From Anderseniella sp963700885 (lineage in GTDB: Bacteria; Pseudomonadota; Alphaproteobacteria; Rhizobiales; Aestuariivirgaceae), in the NCBI GenBank assembly GCA_963700885.1, contig CAVOZJ010000022.1:180738-244737 (forward strand): a stretch of 64,000 nt of DNA, in the 5' to 3' direction. Both the position numbers and the translations under genes were made by a program. The notes beneath the pieces are model-generated. The model was not told where the DNA came from and searched no databases. It saw only the letters and a list, made by a program, of their open reading frames with translations. Shown piece after piece: positions 37,552-46,485 of this stretch. Within the stretch, counting starts at the first letter, position 1; each line of letters opens with the position of its first letter.

Positions 37552-37801
37552 GGCAGCAGTCAATATGGGTTGAACTTGCTTGTTTTACCAGCCTCTTTCG
37601 ACCATATCCTGTTCGTTGATAGTGATAATGTGAACTTTCGCCGCAATCTCTTATTTTGGAGTTTGCCAAGGCTTGTGCTATGACCAGACCACTAAAACCG
37701 ATTTTGGGCAATTTGCCGCAAGTTGAGTGAACCTGACCGGACAATCCAGCGTTGAATTAATGAATTTAACCCTGAAATATCAAGACTCTATCGAGGCCCG
37801 A

Positions 37802-38443
37802 ATGGACGCTGTCGTTAAACATATAGGTGCTGCGAAACCCAATATCGGGTCTGGCCCGGCTATCGAAAAGCCGACCGAGGAAGAAGCGCTTGCCGCCGTG
37901 CGCACCTTGATAGCATGGGCCGGTGATAATCCTGATCGTGAAGGTTTGCTGGACACGCCCAAACGGGTGTTAAAGGCATATTCGGAACTGTTTTCCGGTT
38001 ACGGCTCTGACGGTCGCGAAGCATTGGATCGCACTTTTGAGGATGTTGGAGGTTATGACGACATCGTATTGGTGCGTAATATCGAATTTTTCTCCCATTG
38101 CGAGCACCATATGGTTCCGTTCCAGGGCCACGTCCATATTGCCTATCTGCCCAACAATGGTGTTGTCGGCCTGTCCAAGCTGGCACGTGTTGTGGAAGTA
38201 TTCTCGCGTCGTTTGCAGACCCAGGAAAATCTTACTGCGCAAATAGTGCACACAATTGACACTCAACTGCATGCCCGTGGCGTCGCTGTAATGGTCGAAG
38301 CCGTTCACAACTGCATGACCATGCGCGGTGTGCAAAAGCGGGATGCGTCAACGCTTACCACCCGGTTTGCCGGAGACTTCAAATCACAACCTGCGTTACA
38401 GGCGCGGTTCATGGAATTGGTGCGATATCGCCAGGCCGAATGA
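37802..38443 (+). CDS. folE: GTP cyclohydrolase I
   Basis: FolE converts GTP to dihydroneopterin triphosphate, the first step of folate and pterin synthesis. The 213-residue protein has the zinc site Cys/His in FFSHCEHHMVPFQG and Cys in VHNCMTMRGVQK, plus GLLDTPKRVLKAY. GAGG sits ~8 bp before the ATG at 37802, which also gives the usual MDAVV N-terminus; upstream starts at 37760 (ATG) and 37727 (GTG) are less likely. It is followed by hisI after 28 bp. Confidence 0.94.
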   Translation: MDAVVKHIGAAKPNIGSGPAIEKPTEEEALAAVRTLIAWAGDNPDREGLLDTPKRVLKAYSELFSGYGSDGREALDRTFEDVGGYDDIVLVRNIEFFSHCEHHMVPFQGHVHIAYLPNNGVVGLSKLARVVEVFSRRLQTQENLTAQIVHTIDTQLHARGVAVMVEAVHNCMTMRGVQKRDASTLTTRFAGDFKSQPALQARFMELVRYRQAE

Positions 38444-38471
38444 TACGTCACCAACTATCGGGGAAATCCAA

Positions 38472-38915
38472 TTGACTGATACGCAATTTCCCTCGCCTGC
38501 CGGCATCAACGATATCGAAGAAGGTGGTGTATTTGCGCCGCGGTTTGATGACGCCGGACTGATTCCCGCCATGGCGATTGACGCTGAAACCAATGCACCA
38601 TTGATGTTTGCCTTCATGAACAGGCAGAGCCTGGCGCTTACGCTGGAAACAGGTCTGGCGCATTACTACTCCCGCTCACGCAAATCGTTGTGGAAAAAAG
38701 GCGAAACCTCCGGTCAGTTGCAATACATTGATCGGGTACGAACAGATTGTGATCAAGATGTGCTGGTGCTGGAAGTTCGGGTTGCTGGCGATGGCGCTGC
38801 ATGCCACACCGGGCGCGCAACCTGTTTTTACAGGCAGGTGAATTCAGACCGCAGTCTGACCACAATTGACAATGTCAGAAAAATTGATCCGGACGCCCCA
38901 TACACAGAAAAGTAA
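38472..38915 (+). CDS. hisI: Phosphoribosyl-AMP cyclohydrolase
   Basis: HisI opens the adenine ring of phosphoribosyl-AMP, the third step of histidine synthesis. The 147-residue protein has MFAFMNRQSLALTLETGLAH, YSRSRKSLWKKGETSG and the zinc Cys residues in RTDCDQD and CHTGRATCFYR. The start is probably the TTG at 38472, preceded by GGGGAAA; a longer frame from 38328 lies within folE and does not resemble the family. Likely cotranscribed with folE, a pairing seen in other Hyphomicrobiales. Confidence 0.92.
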   Translation: MTDTQFPSPAGINDIEEGGVFAPRFDDAGLIPAMAIDAETNAPLMFAFMNRQSLALTLETGLAHYYSRSRKSLWKKGETSGQLQYIDRVRTDCDQDVLVLEVRVAGDGAACHTGRATCFYRQVNSDRSLTTIDNVRKIDPDAPYTEK

Positions 38916-38961
38916 ACTGGGCGAATTCAGTTGATGCTACGTTCACCCGGTGTTTTTCAAC

Positions 38962-39450
38962 CTACGCTGCTGGTTGTGCTTCCTGTGCGGGCAACTCAGC
39001 ATCAGCATCAGCATCAGCGTCAGCGTTCTGCGCTCCACCTTCGCTGGTCTGGTCATCCTCGGTCAGCGCATTGAGCAACAGGTCGTGCACATCAGACTGC
39101 GTGATCATTCCCTTGATTTCACTGTTTTCTGTTACCAGCACAAACTCTGACGATGTATTGTTCAAAAGCTCCATGACCTGGACTATGTGGGCCGTTGTTT
39201 CGCATGCGGGCACCATGGGTCGAACCAGATCGCTGGCGATCATCTGCAAAACGGACGATCCAATCCTGCCTGACGCATTGATGATGTCGCGCTGTGAAAG
39301 TGTACCTTTGACCTCACCGTACTCACTCAGAATGACCGTACCCGGCACGTGACAGGATAGCAGATACTCACATACATCCACAATTTTTGCAGATTGCACG
39401 ATTGCCGGAACACCACGCCCATATTGTTCTATGATATCCGCGGCATTCAT
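38962..39450 (-). CDS. CBS-domain protein
   Basis: This ~162-residue cytosolic protein consists of a CBS pair: the first around VPGTVILSEYGEVKGTLSQRD, the second around SSEFVLVTENSEIKGMITQSD. CBS pairs bind adenosyl ligands such as AMP or SAM and regulate partners. The C-terminal tail is acidic and contains (Asp-Ala)n encoded by a short tandem repeat. I chose the ATG at 39450; a GTG at 39513 (AAGAG upstream) would add 21 residues. It converges with hisI. Partner unknown. Confidence 0.78.
   Translation of the reverse strand: MNAADIIEQYGRGVPAIVQSAKIVDVCEYLLSCHVPGTVILSEYGEVKGTLSQRDIINASGRIGSSVLQMIASDLVRPMVPACETTAHIVQVMELLNNTSSEFVLVTENSEIKGMITQSDVHDLLLNALTEDDQTSEGGAQNADADADADAELPAQEAQPAA
38997..39027. 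repeat. Short tandem repeat ATCAGC/GTCAGC
   Basis: About five 6-bp units (CATCAG/CGTCAG) in a row encode the alternating Asp-Ala run in the acidic tail of the CBS protein. The unit length keeps the frame, so copy-number changes would alter tail length only. Confidence 0.7.
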
Positions 39451-39648
39451 TGCAGGAACTGGCCTTTTGGGCAAAATATGAAACTTATGGGTTCGATGCG
39501 CGATTATTGGCACAAAACTCTTAATCAGTTGTTTCAGAAACGCGCTGTCCTGGTCCGGTTTGATTTCATGCCGCTTACGAACACCACACCCTGAATCCGG
39601 GGAACCTCAACGAGTTACCTGCAAGTGAAAGACCAATTCAATCGAGAG

Positions 39649-40455
39649 TCATCTACCCTTTGCCGGATCCAGCCATCCGAACACCAGCAAGCCAGTCAGA
39701 AAGCCACCCAAATGGGCTTCCCAGGCAATACGGGCATCGCTCAACACGCCAGATGAAGCCGTAAACATGTCGACACCGAGCCACACGGCGATGAAGACAA
39801 CGGCCGACCTGTTGGTGAACAATAGCCGCAGGGGTTCCGGAGGCACCTGGCTCAAATCCTTTCGCAGGCTGGACGACAGGGTACCGCCGTGAGCGAAGAT
39901 CAGTCGAACAGCCACCGCCATCTGACCGGCAATGGCGCCTGACGCGCCGACAAGGATTGCACCTGTGCCCCATGTCAGTACCAGGGAGAATGCCGCGGCG
40001 ACACCTGCCGCCAGCATAGAAAGGCCGATGAACCTGGCTGGTCCCAGGCGCCGCGCAGCAACAGATCCGAATGCCAGCATCCAGACCATGTTCATGACAA
40101 GGTGTGTCCAACCACCATGCAGCAAGGCGTACGAGAAGAACGATGTCACCCGTGCCATCTCGCCACCGGGCAATGGACGACCGCCGAGTTCCGGCCACAC
40201 CATAGCAAGCTCTGTTGGTGTCAGATAGCGAGCAGGAGAAAACGCCAGTGTCAAAATGGTACGGTTGGCAAAATCATAGCTTGCAAATTCAAGCCCCAGA
40301 TGAATGAGGAACATTATGCCAGCCAAAACGATGACCACTCCGGGTGCATTGATGGCTGGAGCCGGTCTGCGCCGAACAATCGCCGCTTCAATTTCCTCTG
40401 GCGTCAAACCAACCTCTCCAAACGGCCGTTTTTCAGGAGAATCTCCATCTGTCAT
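39649..40455 (-). CDS. Rhomboid-family intramembrane serine protease
   Basis: This is a 268-residue inner-membrane protein with about six helices. The rhomboid catalytic dyad is Ser172 in VGASGAIAG and His248 in WEAHLGGFLTG; the conserved HGGWTHLVMNMVWML matches helix 2. It should cleave transmembrane substrates. Relatives in Hyphomicrobiales often neighbour CBS, PAS/PilZ genes, as here. Substrate unknown. Confidence 0.92.
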   Translation of the reverse strand: MTDGDSPEKRPFGEVGLTPEEIEAAIVRRRPAPAINAPGVVIVLAGIMFLIHLGLEFASYDFANRTILTLAFSPARYLTPTELAMVWPELGGRPLPGGEMARVTSFFSYALLHGGWTHLVMNMVWMLAFGSVAARRLGPARFIGLSMLAAGVAAAFSLVLTWGTGAILVGASGAIAGQMAVAVRLIFAHGGTLSSSLRKDLSQVPPEPLRLLFTNRSAVVFIAVWLGVDMFTASSGVLSDARIAWEAHLGGFLTGLLVFGWLDPAKGR

Positions 40456-40562
40456 GAATTAACCCGTCTGCTTTCCTGTATCTGGCACGGTGTCTGCAGA
40501 GACGGGTTAGCTGCGTTCAGCTTTGAGACAATTACGAGATACCAGTCAGGCAGGTGACTTAT

Positions 40563-41204
40563 ATGTCAGGCACGAACCAATTTTTCAATGACGACCCTGA
40601 TGATACGGTAATGCATCCCACCAGCCGGGAATTGTTTCGTACCTGGGAACGTATCCGGGGTGAGGAAGCCGCACCGCTTCGATCAGACGTTACCATGCGT
40701 GAACTGATAGCCATTGTCCCGTGGGTCTCCATTCTGCACCGCGATCTGCACAAGATGTCCTATGTTTACCGGCTCGCCGGCTCTGCGGTATGTGAAACCA
40801 TGGGGCGGCAATTGACCGATACCACGGCTTTCGAAGAATGGCCCAATTTCGATCGTGAAACCATAATTCGCGGCCTGGATACGGTTGTCGGCATGAAACA
40901 ACCCTGTGTTGGCCGGTTTCTGGCACATTCTTTTGGCGGTCGGGAAGTGGGTTTTGAACTGGCCGCTGTACCGATTATGGCAGCAAATGGCACGGACGTT
41001 CATGCTCTTGTCACCATCGCGCCATTCCGTGACGCGCGTGGTGCTGTCAAAGACCCGCTGGTGAATTTCCAGGTACGCAAGATACGCATTCTATGGAGTG
41101 ATCAGTTGCCGGGAAAACCAGTTTCGAGGCCGGTTTCCAGCAGCGACGAGGTTCGCCGTATCAATTCAAGCTTCCTGCGCGTCATAGACGGCGGAAAAAC
41201 CTGA
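40563..41204 (+). CDS. PAS-domain protein (PAS_5)
   Basis: This ~213-residue protein fits the alphaproteobacterial PAS_5 (DUF1457) family, with TSRELFRTWERIRG near the N-terminus and YRLAGSAVCETMGRQLT typical of it. No output domain is attached. AGGTGA ~6 bp before the ATG at 40563 supports this start over the GTG at 40554. A PilZ gene follows on the same strand, and both may act in c-di-GMP-related control; that is inference. Confidence 0.78.
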   Translation: MSGTNQFFNDDPDDTVMHPTSRELFRTWERIRGEEAAPLRSDVTMRELIAIVPWVSILHRDLHKMSYVYRLAGSAVCETMGRQLTDTTAFEEWPNFDRETIIRGLDTVVGMKQPCVGRFLAHSFGGREVGFELAAVPIMAANGTDVHALVTIAPFRDARGAVKDPLVNFQVRKIRILWSDQLPGKPVSRPVSSSDEVRRINSSFLRVIDGGKT

Positions 41205-41238
41205 TCGTGGGCCGATTTCGGGATTAGGCATGTCTGTT

Positions 41239-41330
41239 AAGGTGCCATTTACGTGAAACTGCTTAAATTATGCTTCCAGGAGAGGGTCCCGATTGATCCT
41301 CTTTGAAGCAGACCCCTGTAGTGGCACCTT
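41239..41330 (+). promoter_or_regulatory. Structured 5' leader of the PilZ gene (nested stems)
   Basis: Three nested inverted repeats lie 16 bp before the GTG start: AAGGTGCCA/TGGCACCTT (41239-41247/41322-41330), TGCTTC/GAAGCA (41271-41276/41305-41310) and AGAGG/CCTCT (41281-41285/41298-41302). The ribosome site AAAGGA (41334-41339) starts just after the outer stem. A regulatory leader is inferred; it matches no riboswitch I know. Confidence 0.4.
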
Positions 41331-41346
41331 GTAAAGGACCGTCAAC

Positions 41347-41940
41347 GTGAGTGCATTTTCAGTATCGGCTGATCAAAATACAAACGAAACAGCATCCGAC
41401 AAGGGAAAAAACATTGTATTTGGCCGCTTCATGCTGCCTGATATGAGTGAGCATCCCTGCCAGGTATCCAGTATTGACTCCAACGGGGCCACACTATTGA
41501 CCGAACATACAGTCGAGCCGGGGACTGCGGTCATTGCTTACCTTGAAGATATCGGTCGAGTGGACGGAACCCTTGAGCATGCCACCAAAGGCGGGTTTTA
41601 CATTGCCTTCAACCTGACGGGCAGACGGCGTGAACGCATGGAGCGCCGCCTGGAGTGGTTCGAAAGTGCCGACCCCACTGCACGCCGCGATGAACGCTTT
41701 GTCCCCAAGAACGCTGTTTCACAAATCTCGCTGTCAGATGGCCGCGAATACGAATGCGAAGTGCTCGATATTTCTGTTTCAGGTGCATCGGTAAAAACCA
41801 GTGTCCTGCCGAGCATTGGCACCTGCCTTTCCCTCGGAAAAATGCGTGGCCGGGTTGTCCGTTATACGGCCGATGGCATCGCCATTGAATTCATGCGTCA
41901 ACTGGAATCGGAAAAATTGACCGCGCATGCGATATTGTAG
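41347..41940 (+). CDS. PilZ-domain protein
   Basis: This 197-residue protein has a C-terminal PilZ domain with the c-di-GMP-binding pattern RRDERF (near residue 116) and DISVSGASV (near 140), and an N-terminal half that looks like a second, degenerate PilZ barrel (VFGRFMLPDMSEHPCQVSSI). It should bind c-di-GMP and affect motility, surface or cell-cycle functions. GTG start supported by AAAGGA 8 bp upstream. A rho-independent terminator follows. Confidence 0.83.
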   Translation: MSAFSVSADQNTNETASDKGKNIVFGRFMLPDMSEHPCQVSSIDSNGATLLTEHTVEPGTAVIAYLEDIGRVDGTLEHATKGGFYIAFNLTGRRRERMERRLEWFESADPTARRDERFVPKNAVSQISLSDGREYECEVLDISVSGASVKTSVLPSIGTCLSLGKMRGRVVRYTADGIAIEFMRQLESEKLTAHAIL

Positions 41941-41967
41941 TCCGTACTTCACAGCCGAATTTTTCTG

Positions 41968-42002
41968 AAGCCCGCCGGAGCGCCCTGCCCAGGCGGGTTT
42001 TT
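41968..42002 (+). terminator. Rho-independent terminator of the PilZ gene
   Basis: The stem CCCGCC (41971-41976) / GGCGGG (41992-41997) is followed by five T residues, 30 bp after the PilZ stop. The loop is 15 nt. Confidence 0.75.
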
Positions 42003-42189
42003 CAATGTCGCGAAGCACCGGTTCCCGCCGCCTTGGCATGGTCTTGCCTTGTCGGCAGGTCCGTTAGGAACTGCTTCATGATTAACGAAATTCGCGTCAA
42101 ACGATTCAAATCTGGCACAACTGTTTAGCTGAATCTCAAACCCCGTCCGGTAGTTTCTACCGAACAACAAAAGGATGGGGCGTTCAATT

Positions 42190-42828
42190 ATGAAAATGTT
42201 CAAGGGGTTGGCCGTGGGCCTGGCCATGTTGATCACAGCGGTGCCGGCACACAGCTATAACAAGCCGAAAAACGGTAATCTGACTGTGTCTTCCAGCATT
42301 CATGCACCCGAGTTCGGTGTGACTCTGCCGCCGATTGGATATGTACACTTTTGTGCACGTAACAAGGCAGAATGCCGCAATGTAGGCAGCGGCGAAACAG
42401 AAGCTGAGTTGAACAACAAGACCTGGGCGCAGCTCGTGGAAGTCAATGACTTTGTCAACGACAAGATCGTGCCCGTGACTGATCTGGACTTGTACGGCAC
42501 CGTTGAGCGCTGGGATTATCCGTCAATCGCAGGAGATTGCGAAGACTACGTTCTCATGAAGAAGCGATATCTGGAAGGCCTCGGCTTCGCGCCCGGTGCG
42601 TTGCTTATCACTGTCGTTTTTGATGAAAACGGCGATGGCCACGCCGTCCTGATGGTCCGCACTGACGGTGGCGATTTCGTTCTCGACAACCGCCGCCGCA
42701 CGGTTCTGCGCTGGTCAGAGACCGGGTACGAATACCTCAAGCGTCAATCGCAGGCAAACCCGCGCATCTGGGTATCCATGAGCACACGCTATGCCAGGGA
42801 CAAGGACACAATTGCAGGAGCAAATTAA
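42190..42828 (+). CDS. Bacterial transglutaminase-like cysteine protease (BTLCP)
   Basis: This is a 212-residue secreted BTLCP (DUF920) protein. The signal peptide is GLAVGLAMLITAVPAHS, and the catalytic triad is Cys117 (GDCEDYVL), His151 (GDGHAVLMV) and Asp166 (FVLDNRR). Homologs cleave c-di-GMP-regulated surface adhesins (LapG), although this short form is common in Hyphomicrobiales without a LapD partner. I prefer the ATG at 42190, since GGATGGGG lies ~7 bp upstream; the ATG at 42175 sits on that site. Confidence 0.87.
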   Translation: MKMFKGLAVGLAMLITAVPAHSYNKPKNGNLTVSSSIHAPEFGVTLPPIGYVHFCARNKAECRNVGSGETEAELNNKTWAQLVEVNDFVNDKIVPVTDLDLYGTVERWDYPSIAGDCEDYVLMKKRYLEGLGFAPGALLITVVFDENGDGHAVLMVRTDGGDFVLDNRRRTVLRWSETGYEYLKRQSQANPRIWVSMSTRYARDKDTIAGAN

Positions 42829-42941
42829 TTCAGCACGCTCCTGCAAACACCGTTTGATCATGGAGCCACGAACTGAATGACATAGAAATGCGAAACGGCC
42901 CGGTCGGCATCCCCTCCCCATCCCCCACCAACCGGGTCCCA

Positions 42942-42983
42942 GGGGCCAGCATCACTCCCACCTGATGCTGGCCCCGCTTTTTT
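42942..42983 (+). terminator. Rho-independent terminator downstream of the BTLCP gene
   Basis: A perfect 13-bp stem GGGGCCAGCATCA / TGATGCTGGCCCC with an 8-nt loop is followed by a run of six T. It lies 114 bp after the BTLCP stop and before the converging carbonic anhydrase gene. Confidence 0.92.
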
Positions 42984-43001
42984 GACTGAATTTTTTCGGC
43001 G

Positions 43002-43541
43002 TCAGACTTCTACAAGTTTCAGCCCATTTTCCCGGGCATAGCGGTGAACCTTGTCAACATATGTCTGAGCAGCGGCCCGCAGTGCGGCTTCTGCTCTTTC
43101 ATCCACCGGTCTCACGACACGGCCCGGAGCACCCAGAACCATCGAGTTGTCGTCGATGGTTTTGCCCTCACCGAGCAACGCGTGCGCACCAATGATGCAA
43201 TTGCGGCCAACAACGGTGCCATTCATGACAGTTGCGCCCATTCCGATCAGCGAATTGTCACCGACGGTGCATCCATGCAGCATTGCGAGATGCCCAACCG
43301 TGACGCCTCGCGCCAGCGTCAGTGGAAATCCCGGGTCAGTATGCAGGACGCAGTTGTCCTGAATATTGGTTTCCTCGCCTACATCGATCATTTCATTGTC
43401 GCCACGCAGGACAGCCCCGAACCAGACACTTGAAAGGCGGGCCAGCCGCACTTTGCCGATCAGGACAGCCGACGGTGCAACATAATATGGATCGGATTCG
43501 GGAAATCTCGGCTTGTGGCCCTCGAATTCATAAATACCCAT
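43002..43541 (-). CDS. Gamma carbonic anhydrase-like hexapeptide protein
   Basis: This 179-residue left-handed beta-helix protein resembles gamma-class carbonic anhydrases and PaaY: VWFGAVLRGDNEMIDVGEET, NIQDNCVLHTD and HLAMLHGCTVGDNSLIGMGA carry the hexapeptide repeats and putative His metal ligands (HTD, GHLAMLHG). Activity is not certain because many relatives are inactive. It is a single gene facing the BTLCP terminator. Confidence 0.88.
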   Translation of the reverse strand: MGIYEFEGHKPRFPESDPYYVAPSAVLIGKVRLARLSSVWFGAVLRGDNEMIDVGEETNIQDNCVLHTDPGFPLTLARGVTVGHLAMLHGCTVGDNSLIGMGATVMNGTVVGRNCIIGAHALLGEGKTIDDNSMVLGAPGRVVRPVDERAEAALRAAAQTYVDKVHRYARENGLKLVEV

Positions 43542-43702
43542 GGAAAACTCGCATTCTTCCCGGCCTGTTCAAACGTTCATCAACAGGTTTAGGGTTTTTC
43601 TGTCGCACAAAGAAGTGTTCGACGGCATCAAATCAGTTCTCCCGGTCAGGCGCCAAGTGAGCCACGTTGCCGGGCATCGGACCATCATTTTAGCAACGCC
43701 CC

Positions 43703-43719
43703 TGGACCTATTAGGTCCA
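43703..43719. promoter_or_regulatory. 17-bp palindrome, possible operator
   Basis: TGGACCTA and TAGGTCCA flank a single base (43711), forming a near-perfect 17-bp palindrome between the carbonic anhydrase start and the end of the next gene. No regulator nearby suggests what binds it. Confidence 0.3.
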
Positions 43720-43764
43720 CGAAGTCAGGATGGAAGCCTTGAACCCTGGGATATTTTATCGGCC

Positions 43765-44079
43765 CTAGAAATTTCCCAGACTGGCAACCAGTATGATGCC
43801 GTTCATGAAACACCACAAGCAGGACACAGCAAGGCCCATCAGCATAAACCCCAAGTAGTGCCAGCCATTGTCCATCAGTCTTGTCGCACCACCCGCCAGG
43901 ATTATTGGTGCCGCCAGCATGACTGCCAGTACTCGTAACGGCATCGACAAGGCTGCCCCGCCTTCAAGCAAACATGCAAAAGACGGCCTGGTGTGGCCCA
44001 TCCAAAGCCAACCTGAATGCACCAGTCCCGCTCCGGTCAGTCCAAAGGCCATGATTGTCAAAAACGTATCATATGTCAT
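43765..44079 (-). CDS. Small membrane protein of unknown function
   Basis: This 104-residue protein has three hydrophobic helices (FLTIMAFGLTGAGLVHSGWLW, VLAVMLAAPIILAGG and YLGFMLMGLAVSCLWC, partly quoted). GGGGA lies ~9 bp before the ATG at 44079, which begins the compact membrane protein; the frame from 44208 adds 43 poorly conserved-looking residues. I recall similar small proteins in Hyphomicrobiales but not a function. Confidence 0.6.
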   Translation of the reverse strand: MTYDTFLTIMAFGLTGAGLVHSGWLWMGHTRPSFACLLEGGAALSMPLRVLAVMLAAPIILAGGATRLMDNGWHYLGFMLMGLAVSCLWCFMNGIILVASLGNF

Positions 44080-44242
44080 CTTGGGACATCCCCGTATGTG
44101 TTCAATGCACATCAAAAACAGCCAAAAACTCAAGATCTCATCTGCCTGAAGGGAGAAGCTGTCAGAAATCGATGTGCTTGCACACTTGGCTTGCAACAGG
44201 CATACCAATCAGGTGGGTCATCGACTCACAAACAGGACTCAT

Positions 44243-44983
44243 ATGAACTGGCACAGACGCAGCACGTATCAGCACGATCCACGGGAACGTTCCATCGGGC
44301 GCATCATGATTACTTTCATGGGCCTGGTGCTGGTCACTGGCGGATTTGTCCTTACCTGGCTGTTTCTGGGAGATCGTGATCTGCTGTTTGCGCCACCTTC
44401 ACAAGTGGCAAATCCGGATGCAGCGCCTGTTCTGGCGCGCTATCGTTTTGATACAGCCGAACTGATCGCCCCGACCCGGTTGGTTACACGGGTCAATCGC
44501 CGCACACTGGGCAGCATCGTCAAACTCGACATGCTGCTGCCATGGCCATATCATCCAGGCAGCATTCCAAACCTTCCAGACACCTCTCGAGAGTTCAATG
44601 ACTGGATTGTCCTGACATTTGAGGGCGCGGCCAAGGATGATCTGACCCCGGTAGAGCGCTATGGCGAAATTTATCCGGTTTATTTTGACGGAGAACCGGA
44701 ACAGGTCGACGGCAATCTATTGCGCTACAAGTTCAAGGAGACATCGCCCTACGCCGATCTGACACTGTTTGTGGCCACTGTGGACGGGCGCCACATTGTA
44801 CATCGCTGTGATCGCAAGCCTTCGGTGCTTGGCCCGATACTGTGTGAGCGCACATTGTCGTTGACAGGCGATATGAGGTTGCGCATGCGGTTCTCACGCG
44901 ATCATCTGGAAAACTGGGCGGAGATCGAGCGCAATGTGCGTCTTGCACTGGCCAACATGTTCCGAACGATCCATCCGGAATAG
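44243..44983 (+). CDS. Membrane-anchored hypothetical protein
   Basis: This 246-residue protein has one N-terminal transmembrane helix (ITFMGLVLVTGGFVLTWLFL) and a soluble, probably periplasmic domain with regular beta-strand character. No known domain or catalytic motif is visible. AGGA ~5 bp before the ATG at 44243 supports this start; a TTG/ATG-open frame from 44174 would overlap the divergent gene's leader. Function unknown. Confidence 0.6.
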   Translation: MNWHRRSTYQHDPRERSIGRIMITFMGLVLVTGGFVLTWLFLGDRDLLFAPPSQVANPDAAPVLARYRFDTAELIAPTRLVTRVNRRTLGSIVKLDMLLPWPYHPGSIPNLPDTSREFNDWIVLTFEGAAKDDLTPVERYGEIYPVYFDGEPEQVDGNLLRYKFKETSPYADLTLFVATVDGRHIVHRCDRKPSVLGPILCERTLSLTGDMRLRMRFSRDHLENWAEIERNVRLALANMFRTIHPE

Positions 44984-45143
44984 AGCAAAAAGCCCATACA
45001 GCTTGCCGCGCAGGTGTGAGAGGTTGTGCGAACATAAACATGCGAAAACAGATGTTTGGATCGCAGTCTTGACTCTATTGAAACCCGTTTTCGCTTGCTT
45101 TGCTATTTTTTCCGCGTGCAGGCCGGGGAGCACCTTTTTCTGG

Positions 45144-45356
45144 CTATTCCAGATCAAAATCAAGAATAGCCATCTGGAAATTGTACGACAGGTCGTCAGG
45201 GTCCTCGTCGTCGCGGTAAATCACGCCGATAAACTCGTCGCCAATGTACACTTCGCCGGAATCGTCTTTCTGAGGGCGCTTTCGCACGTGAACTGAAGGT
45301 TGATCGAAGGTCTTCTGAAGGAAACGTGTCAGCTTTGAAATTTCGTCGGGTGTCAT
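45144..45356 (-). CDS. DUF3126 family protein
   Basis: This 70-residue protein matches the alphaproteobacterial DUF3126 family: MTPDEISKLTRFLQKTF, RPQKDDSGEVYIGDEFIGV and the acidic C-terminal FQMAILDFDLE. GAAGAGG precedes the ATG at 45356. Its function is unknown. It lies downstream of cysE on the same strand, a conserved neighbourhood in the order as far as I recall. Confidence 0.88.
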   Translation of the reverse strand: MTPDEISKLTRFLQKTFDQPSVHVRKRPQKDDSGEVYIGDEFIGVIYRDDEDPDDLSYNFQMAILDFDLE

Positions 45357-45572
45357 GTTGGCCTCTTGAAGCAATCGGGGCTTTGCTGAAATCAAAACCA
45401 CGCCCTGGTCTATTTTTGCAGCGTTTCATCTTCGCGAAATCGATATGCACATTCACGAGAAATGCATCCGTTACAGGTCGCAAGCAGACTCGCGCGCATG
45501 CTGCATCCAGTTGTCAGGGTTTAACCGCGTTCTGGTCCGCGGAACAACCCCCAACAACTGGATTTTGCTGAT

Positions 45573-46430
45573 TTAGGCGGGCTTCACCACATCTGCATCC
45601 GAAAAGCTGTGATCCATGCGGCGTGCAGGTTCATCGCACCCTGCATAGCCGACAACCTTGGCAGGCACGCCGGCAACGGTACGATGGGGCGGTACATCAT
45701 GCAACACCACCGAACCGGCGGCAACCCGCGAGCAGGACCCAATCTCGATGTTGCCGAGGATCGAAGCACCAGCTCCAATCAGACAGCCCCGGCGCACTTT
45801 CGGATGCCGGTCACCACCCGTCTTGCCGGTGCCGCCGAGTGTGACTGAGTGCAGCATGGAAACGTTGTCCTCCACAACTGCGGTGGCACCAATAACGATC
45901 GAATGGGCGTGATCAATCATGATCCCCCGGCCGATCTGCGACGTTGGATGTATATCCGTGCCAAAAATCATGGAAGACCGGCTTTGCAGGTAATACGCGA
46001 AATCCTTGCGACCCATTTTGAATAGTCTGTGCGCCATGCGATAAGTCTGGAGAGCCTGAAAACCCTTGAAGTAAAGCAACGGTTCAATATACCGGTCGCA
46101 TGCTGGATCGCGATCAAAGACCGCCAGCAGGTCGGCGCGGGCGGCAGCGCCAATATCCGGGTCTATTTCGAGTGCGTCTTCAAACCCCTGTACGATGAGT
46201 TCAGCACCAATATCCGCATTACCAAGCCGCTGGGCCAGACGATGACACAGTGCCTCTTCAAAGCTCGATGGGTTCAAAACCGATGTAAACAGAAATCCAC
46301 CCAGGCTGGTATCAGCACGCGTAGCAGCTTCAGCCTCATCGCGAATGCGCTCCCAGACCGGGTCAACAGTGGCTAGCTTGGCAGTTGCAGTCTTCGATGT
46401 TGGCATTTTGACAACCTCTGATTCAACCAT
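45573..46430 (-). CDS. cysE: Serine O-acetyltransferase
   Basis: CysE acetylates serine to O-acetylserine, the entry to cysteine synthesis. The 285-residue protein has the N-terminal helical trimerisation region and the left-handed beta-helix with IGRGIMIDHAHSIVIGATAV, SVTLGGTGKTGGDRHPKV, GAGASILGNIEIG and AGVPAKVVG. The His in IDHAHS is the usual catalytic base. A start at the internal ATG (MPTSKTA, 46406) is possible. DUF3126 follows 216 bp downstream. Confidence 0.95.
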   Translation of the reverse strand: MVESEVVKMPTSKTATAKLATVDPVWERIRDEAEAATRADTSLGGFLFTSVLNPSSFEEALCHRLAQRLGNADIGAELIVQGFEDALEIDPDIGAAARADLLAVFDRDPACDRYIEPLLYFKGFQALQTYRMAHRLFKMGRKDFAYYLQSRSSMIFGTDIHPTSQIGRGIMIDHAHSIVIGATAVVEDNVSMLHSVTLGGTGKTGGDRHPKVRRGCLIGAGASILGNIEIGSCSRVAAGSVVLHDVPPHRTVAGVPAKVVGYAGCDEPARRMDHSFSDADVVKPA

Positions 46431-46485
46431 TCATGGGCACTATAGCCTGACTGGAGTTAAGATCAGTATTTAGTACGCAAACGCG

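Noticed and set aside
38925..38960. Possible terminator between hisI and the CBS gene
   Set aside because: The stem has a mismatch and a wobble pair, a 16-nt loop and only a short T-run; too weak to list.
38997..39027. CRISPR-like repeats
   Set aside because: A 6-bp in-frame tandem repeat coding for Asp-Ala; no spacers.
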